A DNA stretch of 64,000 bases from Vibrio hyugaensis (GTDB lineage: Bacteria; Pseudomonadota; Gammaproteobacteria; Enterobacterales; Vibrionaceae). Made by a program: the position numbers and the translations under genes. The notes beneath the pieces are model-generated. The model was not told the DNA's origin, searched no databases, and saw only the letters and a list, made by a program, of their open reading frames with translations. Below are positions 1 to 8,431 of this stretch, in pieces (position 1 is the first letter of the stretch; the number at the start of each line of letters is the position of its first letter). The stretch lies in contig NZ_CP025794.1 of NCBI RefSeq assembly GCF_002906655.1, positions 1,240,001-1,304,000 of the forward strand. Reading direction: 5' to 3'.

Positions 1-2
1 AT

Positions 3-806
3 TTACGCCAAGTGACTACGGCGCAAAGCCGAATTCGTGTCCACATAACAGAGCCAAAAGATGGGGAGTTTTATCCACACGTGCAGGGTTATCATGTAGA
101 CGACACGCGCATCCCCATCAAATACGTAAAACAGGGAAATAATGGCCAGCTGTCCGTTGCGATTGAAAAGAACGGACCAACCATCTATTGGACGCCAGAA
201 GAAAACGGCGAAGCAAGTTGGCAAAGCACGCCAGATCATAGTGATGGGTTTGAAAAAGACGATATACTGGTCACGCCAATCCACTCGGATAGCGATGCGA
301 ACGTCACCGTCACGCCTGCGCCAGAAGAGAAAGACTGGCGTGATGCGATCTTAGTGCTCCCTGAAAGCTCAGGTATTGCACCGCTTTATGTGGTTTATAA
401 AGAAAGCCCGAGAGATAAGCCTGGTGTTGTTACAGGCAAAGGCGAAGACATCTTTGGAATTTGGTTAGCAGATGCGGGTAAAGACTTAGGTGCTCCAATA
501 CCCTCCCAAATCGCTGATAAGCTAAGAGGAAGAGAGTTCAGTAGCTTTGATGCGTTCCGAAAAGCATTCTGGTTAGAGGTATCTCAAGACAGCGGTTTAA
601 AGGGACAATTTAATGCACAAAACCAAATTCGAATCGGGTTAGGGAAAGCACCGAAAGCAAGAAGTCGAGATAAAGTAGGAAAGAGAAAATCTTTTGAGCT
701 ACATCATGTAGATGAAGTGCAGAATGGCGGCAAGGTTTACGACTTAGATAACTTAAAAGTGACCACACCCAAAAATCATATTGATATTCATAGAGGTATG
801 AAGTGA
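3..806 (+). CDS. Colicin E2/E9-type HNH DNase toxin, C-terminal part (5' truncated)
   Basis: The reading frame is open to the left edge of the window, so only the C-terminal ~268 residues are visible. The first part resembles the pyocin S/colicin translocation-type domain (around VHITEPKDGEFYPHVQGY). The last ~130 residues match the nuclease domain of colicins E2/E7/E8/E9: GKGEDIFGIWLADAGKDLG, then SSFDAFRKAFW, then the metal-binding HNH core with ELHH and KNHIDIHRG. In that family these histidines bind the metal and cleave DNA in the target cell. The stop codon overlaps the GTG start of the immunity gene. The missing N-terminus would decide whether this is a free bacteriocin or a type VI secretion cargo effector; both carry this domain in Vibrio. 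Toxin class is confident, delivery route is not. Confidence 0.9.
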   Translation, partial: LRQVTTAQSRIRVHITEPKDGEFYPHVQGYHVDDTRIPIKYVKQGNNGQLSVAIEKNGPTIYWTPEENGEASWQSTPDHSDGFEKDDILVTPIHSDSDANVTVTPAPEEKDWRDAILVLPESSGIAPLYVVYKESPRDKPGVVTGKGEDIFGIWLADAGKDLGAPIPSQIADKLRGREFSSFDAFRKAFWLEVSQDSGLKGQFNAQNQIRIGLGKAPKARSRDKVGKRKSFELHHVDEVQNGGKVYDLDNLKVTTPKNHIDIHRGMK

Positions 807-1060
807 GTAAAAAATGCATAACGGACTATAACGAAGCCGAGTTCTTGCGCTTTGTGGAAGATATTTTTAAAGAGAATGCATCAGATTCAGATGACGTTCT
901 TGACGAGCTGCTCGATATTTTTGAGGAAATAACCGGGCACCCTGATGGAACGGACTTAATTTACTACCCAGAGAACCCTGGTGAAGATACTCCTGAAGGG
1001 ATAGTAAGAATAGTGAAAGATTGGCGTGCTAGCCAGGGGCTTCCTTGCTTCAAAAAGTAA
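803..1060 (+). CDS. Colicin E-type DNase immunity protein (Im9-like)
   Basis: An 85-residue acidic protein that closely follows Im2/Im7/Im9: an N-terminal ITDYNEAEFL helix, a FEEITGHPDGTDLIYYP segment holding the Tyr-Tyr pair that contacts the nuclease in Im proteins, and a C-terminal GIVRIVKDWRASQGLP. Family members bind the DNase domain and block DNA access. The start is GTG within a GTGA overlap with the toxin stop codon and has GAGG 7 bases upstream, implying translational coupling. It is the cognate immunity gene by position and by matched family type. Confidence 0.93.
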   Translation: MSKKCITDYNEAEFLRFVEDIFKENASDSDDVLDELLDIFEEITGHPDGTDLIYYPENPGEDTPEGIVRIVKDWRASQGLPCFKK

Positions 1061-1305
1061 TGAAAATTGTTATTGAAAAATTCGACAAACAGACTGAATT
1101 ACTCGTTTCAGCGTTAGCTATTGAAAAAGAACACCTTGATGTCATTGCTCAAGTATTAGGGTTAAAAGAAGATGATATTCAGTTCCTAACAAGTGGAGCT
1201 GGCGGCTTTGATATTAGTGACGCGCAAGCTTTAGACATAGAGAAGTTGATTGATAAATGCTTCTATGACCCAGAGTATGATTATCAGTTAGGTACTACTG
1301 ACTAA
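1060..1305 (+). CDS. Small acidic protein downstream of the DNase immunity gene
   Basis: An 81-residue protein whose ATG overlaps the immunity-gene stop (TAATG), so it is very likely cotranslated with it. I chose this ATG over an upstream in-frame TTG because of the overlap. It is acidic, with an amphipathic helical look and no membrane segment or motif I can tie to a known activity. The opening (MKIVIEKFDKQTELLV) resembles small proteins that travel with pyocin/colicin nuclease loci, but I do not recognise the family with certainty. It could be an accessory or orphan immunity protein; this is inference from position only. Confidence 0.7.
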   Translation: MKIVIEKFDKQTELLVSALAIEKEHLDVIAQVLGLKEDDIQFLTSGAGGFDISDAQALDIEKLIDKCFYDPEYDYQLGTTD

Positions 1306-1327
1306 ATATGAGAAAACCTCTGTTCCA

Positions 1328-1564
1328 ATGAATTTATCACAAATAGTACTAGACAATAGGCATTTAGATCCTGATTTAACGATTTACATTGATAGTGCAT
1401 GGAGCCCTGAATCTAGCATTTTACTTTGCACAGAGCCAGAGGATGGAAGCTCACCGGAGGGGTATGACTACTTCTTAGAGGTATTTATACTGCAAGAATT
1501 ATTTGAAGATGTCCCTGAAATCACCGTCGAGAGAATCATCAAATATGCTCAAGATGATGCTTAA
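1328..1564 (+). CDS. Small acidic hypothetical protein of the toxin-immunity cluster
   Basis: A 78-residue, strongly acidic protein starting with ATG 22 bases after the previous stop. No clear Shine-Dalgarno is visible. It has no signal peptide, membrane segment or cysteine pair. It shares size, acidity and strand with the immunity genes before it, and a hairpin follows ~35 bases after its stop, so it looks like the last gene of the toxin operon. Function not recognised; an extra immunity protein against a related nuclease is one possibility. Confidence 0.65.
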   Translation: MNLSQIVLDNRHLDPDLTIYIDSAWSPESSILLCTEPEDGSSPEGYDYFLEVFILQELFEDVPEITVERIIKYAQDDA

Positions 1565-1597
1565 TATTAGTTTTACTTTGCTTCAGTGAGTAAACAG

Positions 1598-1622
1598 AAG
1601 GCGTCACAATGACGCCTTTCTC
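1598..1622 (+). terminator. Hairpin terminator of the toxin-immunity operon
   Basis: A perfect 9-bp stem, AAGGCGTCA with TGACGCCTT, around a CAA loop, followed by a short pyrimidine run. It lies 34 bases after the last small gene and before the convergent gene ending at 1791, so it may work in both directions. Confidence 0.65.
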
Positions 1623-1790
1623 GCTTATCGCGATTGAACTTTTTACAAATTTAGCACAGACATCACTACTGTATTTTTGGACAGAAACGTGTCATGCATT
1701 TCGCTAAATTAGCAGCACGTAAATTACTTGAAGTATTGCGTATCTTGCAAACCTGTTAGCCCAATTACCTCATGCACGACACTAACTCAA

Positions 1791-3653
1791 TCATGAAACC
1801 ACGCTAGATGCTTGGTCACGCGACCGTTTAATCAAAACAACATCTCTAGATGTTCGATTATTGATAGCTGATAATCTATTAAAAACCTCTAGATGCGGAT
1901 GGGTATGACTCAATAAACGAGGTGCGATCATCATCCCCCATACTAAAATACTCACAAATGGTTGATTAAAAGCTAGAGCCGCAGTACCTCCAAGGAATCC
2001 AGTTAGATCCCATTTAGATAATCTCTTTTGGTTTGCCTCTAGCTTTCCGATTTCCGTTCTTAGTTCCATTAGCTTAAGCGATAACTCTTCTTCGGTCAGG
2101 TTAGAAAAACTTTCCAATATATCTGTAGCAAATGGTATTTCCCTTCCTGAAAAAACTCTATCCAGCTCCAAAACATCCATGTCATTATTTATGCTATAAA
2201 CTTTATTTAGAAGCATCCCTATCTCTGCTTCTTTAAGAATAGGATTTTTTCTCTGAAATCCGGCATAACAACCACCGATGTATTCACATGCCTTAAGCCA
2301 TTCTGGATGGTTTGGGTCATCGTAAGGAACGTAATGTGCGCCAAGACCTAAAGAATATTCGTAATTTGCTGTTAGCCAACCCAGCATACTCGTTTCCTCA
2401 GGAGCATACATGTTTGACATAAATTGTCCCATTCCAACATATGAAATTCCCGTGGGGCCAAGTTTGTTCACAACATACTCCATTCCTTGCCAAGAACTGC
2501 TTACGGAATTTGCTAGCCTGAGCGCAGCTTCAGATCCTTCCTGTTTAAGGACACGAAGAAAATGGAACTGCTGTTCAGTGGTCAGCGTATGCCCCAATAT
2601 GCCTGAACGATTTCGCATTCCGATAATAGTAGAAGATGCTAAAGCTCTAGGAAACACAATAGCACTGGGATCAACATCCAGAATCGTAGTTATTAACTCA
2701 ATGGAATAGCGCTTTATATTTTGTGTGATAGTAAATTTTAACCGCTGCCTTCTTACCAACTCCTCTAATTCGAAGCGATTGATTGAGAACATTTTATAAA
2801 AATCTACCGAAAGTTTCAGGTTATCATTGAACGGCAGCGCAATAATCACCGTCTTATACAGTGCCAGATATTCTCGAATGTTTTGCCTTGAAAAAACACT
2901 GGCATCGACAAAACAGCTAGTTGACTTGAGAATTGACGTAGGGATAAATTCTGATTGAGAAAATTCAAGGTCCGAAAATACCTTGGTTCTGTTGTCTACC
3001 CAAAAATCTTGGTCCTCCTGGTATTTATCCAAAACAACTTTTGGGTAAGATTTAGGTAAAAAAGACTTTGCTTTTAAAAGCAAACTGTTTGGATCATAAC
3101 CCAATATTTTTCTGACAGTTTCATCTTCTGATGGATACTCGGGTATCACTTTATCAACCGTCACGACTAACTCATAGTCATCATATCCCAAACTTGCCAA
3201 TAGGATCTTTAGCTCGTTGGTTTCATCTTCATTTGGTTCAAAGCGCAGCTTAAGTTCAAAGATGTTAGTAGCCAATTTAAAATCAAAGTGGAATGGATGA
3301 TATTTTTCTGGCAAATGAATATTTAGCTCATTTGCTGCTTCTGGGCCTGTGAACGGGTGCCCATGCAGACATATTTTTTTCCATGTGTCACTCAACGGAA
3401 TGCGTTCAGCACTTTTATCAACATCCCGACAAAACTCTGGCCTAGGTATGCCCGCGACACGCACCTTTTCATAGCGTTCAATTAACTCTTCTTTTAGGGG
3501 AGTAGAAAGATTAGGCACTAGCGCATAAATTTTGTCGTTATGCAAATACAAGCCTTGATGATCGATATCAGCACTTTGAATAATAAATCTTTCATAGTTA
3601 TTAGCTACCGACTGAATGACTGAGCTCGTGTACAGACATTTTTTCTTATTCAT
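1791..3653 (-). CDS. Large protein of unknown family
   Basis: A 620-residue protein. I place the start at the ATG at 3653 because AGGA lies 9 bases upstream; an ATG 21 codons earlier lacks this. The body is soluble-looking and acidic, with alternating alpha/beta sequence and no nucleotide-binding, nuclease or protease motif that I recognise. Towards the C-terminus there is a heptad-like helical stretch (EEELSLKLMELRTEIGKLEA), then a hydrophobic glycine/alanine-rich segment (FLGGTAALAF, SILVWGMMIAPRLL) that could insert in or bind a membrane. It stands alone, convergent to a DNase toxin-immunity cluster, and is more AT-rich than the core genes around the window. It could be part of an immunity or defence island, but that is inference from location only. 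Confidence 0.8.
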   Translation of the reverse strand: MNKKKCLYTSSVIQSVANNYERFIIQSADIDHQGLYLHNDKIYALVPNLSTPLKEELIERYEKVRVAGIPRPEFCRDVDKSAERIPLSDTWKKICLHGHPFTGPEAANELNIHLPEKYHPFHFDFKLATNIFELKLRFEPNEDETNELKILLASLGYDDYELVVTVDKVIPEYPSEDETVRKILGYDPNSLLLKAKSFLPKSYPKVVLDKYQEDQDFWVDNRTKVFSDLEFSQSEFIPTSILKSTSCFVDASVFSRQNIREYLALYKTVIIALPFNDNLKLSVDFYKMFSINRFELEELVRRQRLKFTITQNIKRYSIELITTILDVDPSAIVFPRALASSTIIGMRNRSGILGHTLTTEQQFHFLRVLKQEGSEAALRLANSVSSSWQGMEYVVNKLGPTGISYVGMGQFMSNMYAPEETSMLGWLTANYEYSLGLGAHYVPYDDPNHPEWLKACEYIGGCYAGFQRKNPILKEAEIGMLLNKVYSINNDMDVLELDRVFSGREIPFATDILESFSNLTEEELSLKLMELRTEIGKLEANQKRLSKWDLTGFLGGTAALAFNQPFVSILVWGMMIAPRLLSHTHPHLEVFNRLSAINNRTSRDVVLIKRSRDQASSVVS

Positions 3654-4101
3654 TGATTCTGTTCCTACTCGAGGTAGATCGTAAATTAGATGGTTCGCCT
3701 CGCACCCAAACTGCACTCTGCACAGTTGTTATACTCCTGTAGGTGCCAACATTTTGGTCATAAAACCAACTGATACAGTCCTTTCTATTCCGACTGATTT
3801 ACGAACAATTGAGTCCGGTTTTATCTTTTTATCATCATTACTTTTTGTAGGTCTAAGTTAACTGTAAATCTATGTTCGTACTATGGCCTACAACACGTTT
3901 TGGGGCAATTATCAGTTAGCTTTTTAGACTGAAGAAATACCGTCCCCAAGAAAAACACGTCTTCATCATTAGATTGATTTCATCACCTGGAAAAACATAG
4001 CGTCATTAGTTAGCTCTGCAGAACTAAAAAACAAAAAAGCCCCACTTTCACAAGCAGGGCTTTGGTATTAAATTACTATCACTCAGTTTCGGCTCTGAGC
4101 C
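3654..4101. other. Intergenic stretch between the unknown gene and the APE cluster
   Basis: About 450 AT-rich bases without a convincing gene. The right end holds the terminator of the leftward APE genes. The left end must hold the promoter of the leftward 620-residue gene, but I see no strong -35/-10 pair. I found no repeats or insertion-sequence ends. Confidence 0.6.
4036..4063 (-). terminator. Terminator of the leftward APE tailoring genes
   Basis: On the minus strand AAAGCCC and GGGGCTTT form a stem around a 14-base loop, and the sequence then runs into TTTTTTGTTTTTT. It lies 38 bases beyond the stop of the flavoenzyme gene. Confidence 0.75.
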
Positions 4102-5346
4102 TTAACGCTCTTCGCTTCTTACCAGTTCCGCTAATGTAGATAAGCGTTGCTCGCTTTGTTTGACGTATGGGTTTGCTTCGTCCCATGCGTAACCGGCGAG
4201 GATCGCGCTAATCATTTGTTTGATGCGTGGATTCGGTTCTTGGTAGAAGATGACATCTTGTAGCTTACCGTTGTACCAACCTTCTACATAGGTGCGGAAG
4301 GTGTTCACTCCAACCATCAGGCGGTCGGCGTAATCTGCTTGCCAATCCACGGCTTCACCGTTGAGCTGGCGCTCAATACAGTCTGCTGCAAATTGAGCTG
4401 ACTTCATCGCGATGGTCACGCCAGATGAGAACACTGGGTCAAGGAACTCACCGGCATTGCCAAGCAAGGCATAGTGCGATGTTGCAAGGTGTTTTACATT
4501 GGCAGAGTATCCACCGAGCTCACCGGCTGGGTTCGGGTAGTTGGCTTGATTAAGCAACTCTGCCAAACCAGGTTCTTCGCTTGCTAGCTGTTTAATGGCT
4601 GCGATTTTGTCTTCTGGATAGTTTTCAAAAAACGCTGGCTCACCGACCACACCAAATGAACAGGTGCCGTTGGAGAATGGGATCAACCAATACCAAACAT
4701 CATGGTTATCTGGATGCACAGAAATCAGGATCTTGTTGCGATCGTATTCAATGTTCTCGGCAGTGATATTGTCTTCAATGTGGGTAAAGATCGCCTTTCT
4801 TGGTGGCAAGCAAGACGGCTCTTCCAGCTCTAACAATCTTGGAAGCACACGCCCAAAGCCGCTGGCGTCTAATACGTAATCGGCTTCAATTTGATACGCT
4901 AATTCGTTTTCATCGATAACAGAAAGAACCGACTTTGAGCCTTCAAATTCGATGCTTTTCAGTTCGTGCTGGTAACGAATTTCAACCCCTTGCTGCGCGG
5001 CACTGTCTGCCAGTACTTTATCGAAGTGACCACGCTGGACTTGGTAGGTTGTACCCGGCCCTGAGGTGAACTTATCGGTAAAATCAAATTGGGTGTAAAC
5101 GCCGTTGCGGCGAAATGCAGCCCCGTCTTTATATTGGAAACCAGTTTGGTTGACAGCCTCTAACATACCCGCTTGCTCTACAACTTCCATGCACGCTGGA
5201 AGCAGGCTTTCACCGATAGAGAAACGTGGAAAGGTGGCTTTTTCAATCACAACAACATCGATATCTCGTGCGTTGAGCAATGCTGATACGGTAGAACCTG
5301 ACGGGCCCGCACCAATAACGACGACTTGCTTTTGCTCTGTTTTCAT
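4102..5346 (-). CDS. Flavin-dependent halogenase-like oxidoreductase of the APE cluster
   Basis: 414 residues. An N-terminal FAD Rossmann motif GAGPSGS (residues 12-18) is followed by FPRFSIGESLLP (39-50), typical of the tryptophan-halogenase/geranylgeranyl-reductase flavoprotein group. The halogenase signature WxWxIP is present as WYWLIP at 218-223, and a lysine in a F-x-x-K-x-G context (K73) sits where phenolic halogenases have their catalytic lysine. So the sequence allows a real FADH2-dependent halogenase acting on the aryl head group, but ring hydroxylation cannot be excluded. It starts 8 bases after the methyltransferase stop and is probably cotranscribed with it and the lipoprotein gene. 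A separate flavin reductase would be needed for halogenation; none is encoded nearby. Confidence 0.85.
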   Translation of the reverse strand: MKTEQKQVVVIGAGPSGSTVSALLNARDIDVVVIEKATFPRFSIGESLLPACMEVVEQAGMLEAVNQTGFQYKDGAAFRRNGVYTQFDFTDKFTSGPGTTYQVQRGHFDKVLADSAAQQGVEIRYQHELKSIEFEGSKSVLSVIDENELAYQIEADYVLDASGFGRVLPRLLELEEPSCLPPRKAIFTHIEDNITAENIEYDRNKILISVHPDNHDVWYWLIPFSNGTCSFGVVGEPAFFENYPEDKIAAIKQLASEEPGLAELLNQANYPNPAGELGGYSANVKHLATSHYALLGNAGEFLDPVFSSGVTIAMKSAQFAADCIERQLNGEAVDWQADYADRLMVGVNTFRTYVEGWYNGKLQDVIFYQEPNPRIKQMISAILAGYAWDEANPYVKQSEQRLSTLAELVRSEER

Positions 5347-5354
5347 TCTGTTTT

Positions 5355-6422
5355 CTAGTTTGCTTGTAGTTTTAATAATGTGTGACCAAGGCCAATGTTG
5401 TCTGTTCTTTCTGCCACGGTTAAGCCTGCAGCTTCAACAATCTCAAGGAAGTCATCACTGCGATAGAAGCGGCTGTTACCATTTGCAAGGCAAGTAAAGT
5501 ACAGCGACGTGGCATTCAAACTGTAAGAGGCACCGGCGTATTTTTGCGCGTCCCAGAACAATTCGAGAATGTATACGGTATCGCCTTGTCGTAGTTGCGC
5601 TTTGACTTTCTTTAAAATATTGAGAATTTCGATTGGAGAGAAACAATCGAGGAACTGGCTCATCCACCAAATGTCGGCATGCTCAGGCAAGGTTTGAGCT
5701 TTGTCCAGCATGTTAGCAGGGAATGGTTTGATGCGATCACTTAGCTGGTTATCCGCTGCGTTCGACATCGCCACTTCAAGCTGCTGTGGTAAATCGACAA
5801 TCGTCACTTGAACGTCTTGATTGTGGTTACAACACTGCATCGCCCACTTACCTGTGTTACCACCGATATCGACAATGTGGCTTGGTTTGTTGGCAAACAC
5901 TTCTTTTAGTAGCAATGGGAAGGAACGGTCTGAGTAGAAATGATCAAACTTGAACCAGCTCTGCTTCGCTTGCTCTGGTAAGGTCGATAGCCCTTGGTAA
6001 ATGGTTTCCCAATCACCCAGTTCTTTTAAGCCTGACGGTTTGCCCTCTTTGATCGCATCGGTTAGGTGCATCATTGCGGCATAACAAACGTCCGCTGTGA
6101 AATCCATGTTGGCTTGCGTCATGCCATCATAAAGCAAATAGAAGCCAAGGTTTGCCAATGAGTAGTTAGGTTTTTCCCACAGCACGATATGCGCGCTAAT
6201 GGCCATGTCTAACAGCACTTTGACGCCATATTCAGATACGCCTGTTTTCTCTGCGATCTCTACGGCATTCATGCCTTTTGAGCCCGCACTATCCAACGCA
6301 GCTAAAATCCCAAGATCTCGAAGTGTTCTCGCGGTCTGGAAAACAATAGGGGCGAAAGATAATTTTTGAGCTTCTGTTTTTGCTTCAAAAGCGTTGAATG
6401 GATCAATATTTTGATTTAACAC
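5355..6422 (-). CDS. SAM-dependent methyltransferase of the APE cluster
   Basis: 355 residues, GTG start. An N-terminal winged-helix dimerisation-type half (residues ~25-110) is followed by a class I SAM-binding fold: motif I VDIGGNTGKWA (~185-195), an acidic VDLP end of strand 2, and a late LELFW strand. This layout is that of the small-molecule O-methyltransferase family 2 (plant COMT/hydroxyneurosporene methyltransferase type). Known APE head groups are methylated on the ring, and most APE clusters carry a methyltransferase of this kind, so ring methylation is the likely job. It lies between the lipoprotein and flavoenzyme genes on the same strand. Confidence 0.87.
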   Translation of the reverse strand: MLNQNIDPFNAFEAKTEAQKLSFAPIVFQTARTLRDLGILAALDSAGSKGMNAVEIAEKTGVSEYGVKVLLDMAISAHIVLWEKPNYSLANLGFYLLYDGMTQANMDFTADVCYAAMMHLTDAIKEGKPSGLKELGDWETIYQGLSTLPEQAKQSWFKFDHFYSDRSFPLLLKEVFANKPSHIVDIGGNTGKWAMQCCNHNQDVQVTIVDLPQQLEVAMSNAADNQLSDRIKPFPANMLDKAQTLPEHADIWWMSQFLDCFSPIEILNILKKVKAQLRQGDTVYILELFWDAQKYAGASYSLNATSLYFTCLANGNSRFYRSDDFLEIVEAAGLTVAERTDNIGLGHTLLKLQAN

Positions 6423-6449
6423 GAAAAAACCTAACTACTATTAATAAAA

Positions 6450-6848
6450 TTATTGTTGAGACTCAGCACCTAAAAGTGCGATGGCTCTCTGAATATCAAC
6501 ATTCAGGTTGTTAACCCAACGATTGTAATTACGGTGAATTTTGCCATCACTCGCTTTTAGATTTACTGAGTTGAGATAAATAATTGAATAATATTTGTTG
6601 TTATATGGAATTTTTACTTCAGCAAAATGGCTACGAACGTGAATTTTGGCAATTAATACACCTGGGCTCACTTCTTCTATCGTCCAACCACGATTAGTTG
6701 CCGATTGCACAATCGCAGCTTTTACTTGTTTATTTTGAAGATCATAAGCAACTGGAGTATCCTCCACATTCATTACAGGTTGTACTCTTCCACAACCGAC
6801 AAGAAGCACTGTTAATAACACAGAGATAAGCAGCTTTAAGCGAGACAT
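6450..6848 (-). CDS. Small lipoprotein at the head of the leftward APE genes
   Basis: 132 residues. A basic start (MSRLKLL) leads to a hydrophobic stretch ending in lipobox LLVGC, so residue 20 is the predicted lipidated cysteine. The mature part is a small mixed alpha/beta domain with no known catalytic motif. AAGGAAA lies 6 bases before the ATG. The gene is divergent from the main APE operon across a 74-base gap that must hold both promoters. Small lipoproteins of this type accompany APE loci and may help place the pigment in the outer membrane; that role is inferred. Confidence 0.8.
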   Translation of the reverse strand: MSRLKLLISVLLTVLLVGCGRVQPVMNVEDTPVAYDLQNKQVKAAIVQSATNRGWTIEEVSPGVLIAKIHVRSHFAEVKIPYNNKYYSIIYLNSVNLKASDGKIHRNYNRWVNNLNVDIQRAIALLGAESQQ

Positions 6849-6922
6849 GGTCGTTTCCTTTTATTGTGACTCTGGTGAAACCCAGATTCTATCGAGCTGT
6901 AAAATAAACAATTTAAACAAAT

Positions 6923-7663
6923 ATGCCAAACTCGAAGATCAAAATTTCGTTTAATATCGATGCATTATCCGCCAATTCATTGGGTTTAAATCAACCAGAA
7001 GAATGGGAGCAGTGGGCATCGGACTGTATATGGCCTGAAGAGGGCAAATTACACGTCGCAGATATCCCACCAATGATGCGCCGACGTATGAGCGCATTAA
7101 GCAAACTTGCGGTACAAACCGCGATTGGTTTACTCAAACAGTACGATGTGGATTACTTGGTTTTTGCGAGTCGCCATGGTGAGTTACATCGCAGCGCAGC
7201 GTTGATTGAAGACATTATCCAAGGCGAAGAAGCTTCCCCAATGGCGTTTTCTCAGTCGGTGCACAATACCGCAGCGGGCTTGGCAACCATTGCGACTAAG
7301 CAACCTATCCCATTGACGTCGATTGCGGCATCAGAGAACACTTTTCAAAGCGCATTGATTGAAGCGTGGTTGTTTCTCGCAGAAAACCCAGACAAAAAAG
7401 TACTGTTTATCGACTTTGATGAACCCTTGCCTGATGCTTACTCGGAGTTTGAGACCCAGCAGTATCAAGGTTATGCCGTCGGTATGGTGTTGTCTGCTGG
7501 TGACGATTTTAAGATAGAGCAAGTCGCAACAGAAAAAAGCGGACACACGTCCCAACCTTGCCCGCTCCCACAAGGATTAGCTTTCTTAAAACACTATCTT
7601 TGTGAAGATCCAAGCTGGTTGATTCATTCGCCACAGCAAGCGTGGGAATGGCATCGTCGATGA
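6923..7663 (+). CDS. apeC: APE ketosynthase chain-length factor
   Basis: 246 residues, shorter than a ketosynthase (~400), and corresponding to the beta-ketoacyl synthase N-terminal-like family. The fold is visible (FSQSVHNTAAG; SIAASENTFQSALIEA), but the nucleophile cysteine is absent: the equivalent stretch reads SIAASENT instead of a TACSS-type motif. In described APE systems this protein pairs with the ketosynthase ApeO and sets chain length. It opens the long rightward operon. Its stop overlaps the next ATG as ATGA. Symbol assigned by family and position. Confidence 0.85.
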   Translation: MPNSKIKISFNIDALSANSLGLNQPEEWEQWASDCIWPEEGKLHVADIPPMMRRRMSALSKLAVQTAIGLLKQYDVDYLVFASRHGELHRSAALIEDIIQGEEASPMAFSQSVHNTAAGLATIATKQPIPLTSIAASENTFQSALIEAWLFLAENPDKKVLFIDFDEPLPDAYSEFETQQYQGYAVGMVLSAGDDFKIEQVATEKSGHTSQPCPLPQGLAFLKHYLCEDPSWLIHSPQQAWEWHRR

Positions 7664-8421
7664 GGGTTTTGAATCAATATTGGCGTGTCTTTGCTACTGG
7701 CTTTTGTTTTTCCGTATTTGGGCTTGGCGGTCTAGTACTCAGTTTTATCGTCATTCCACTCATTGGTTTAACCACCTCCGATCAAACCGCCAAGGAATAT
7801 AAAGTCCAAGGTGCGATACAGTTTGCTTTTAATACCTTCTGTAAATTGATGAAATTTACTGGCGCAATCGATTATAAGATCATCGGCGCAGATATTATTC
7901 AACAAGATCAAAATTGCCTTATTGTTGCCAACCACCCAAGTTTAATTGATTACGTTCTTATCGCATCTCAATTAAAGCGTTGCGATTGTTTAGTAAAGTC
8001 AGCGATTTGGGCCAACCCATTTATGAAACACATTGTGAAAGCTGCGGGTTATATTCCTAATGAAGCTCCTGATGATTTATTAACAATGTGTGAAGAACGT
8101 TTTGATAATGGCAATGTATTGCTCATTTTTCCGGAAGGCACAAGAACCACTCCTGGGGTAAAATCAAAATTACAGCGTGGTGCTGCACAAATAGCAGTAA
8201 GAACGCAGCGAGATTTAAGAGTTGTACATATTACGGTGACGCCTAGCTTCTTAACAAAAGAGAAAAAGTGGTATCAAGTTCCGGCGACAAAACCCTTTTT
8301 CAAAGTGGAAGTGAAGGATAAAGTTGAGATTGAGCCTTTTATAAAGCAAACTACGTCCCCAACAATAGCGGCTCGTCGCTTACAGCAGCATTTAGCTGAT
8401 ACTATTTTTCCAGAATTATAA
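7660..8421 (+). CDS. 1-acyl-glycerol-3-phosphate-type acyltransferase
   Basis: 253 residues. The start is the ATG in an ATGA overlap with apeC; two in-frame starts slightly upstream are possible. An N-terminal membrane segment (FCFSVFGLGGLVLSFIVIPL) anchors a PlsC-fold domain: NHPSLIDYV gives the HX4D catalytic motif and FPEGTRTTPG the acceptor-phosphate motif. Such enzymes move an acyl group from ACP to a lysolipid or glycerol phosphate. In APE clusters one of the two acyltransferases is thought to attach the polyene to its lipid anchor. The position corresponds to apeD. Confidence 0.87.
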   Translation: MRVLNQYWRVFATGFCFSVFGLGGLVLSFIVIPLIGLTTSDQTAKEYKVQGAIQFAFNTFCKLMKFTGAIDYKIIGADIIQQDQNCLIVANHPSLIDYVLIASQLKRCDCLVKSAIWANPFMKHIVKAAGYIPNEAPDDLLTMCEERFDNGNVLLIFPEGTRTTPGVKSKLQRGAAQIAVRTQRDLRVVHITVTPSFLTKEKKWYQVPATKPFFKVEVKDKVEIEPFIKQTTSPTIAARRLQQHLADTIFPEL

Positions 8422-8431
8422 GCAGGTCCCA

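Noticed and set aside
3..806. Certain type VI secretion effector
   Set aside because: The N-terminal part that would carry a MIX or PAAR domain lies outside the window, so delivery cannot be decided.
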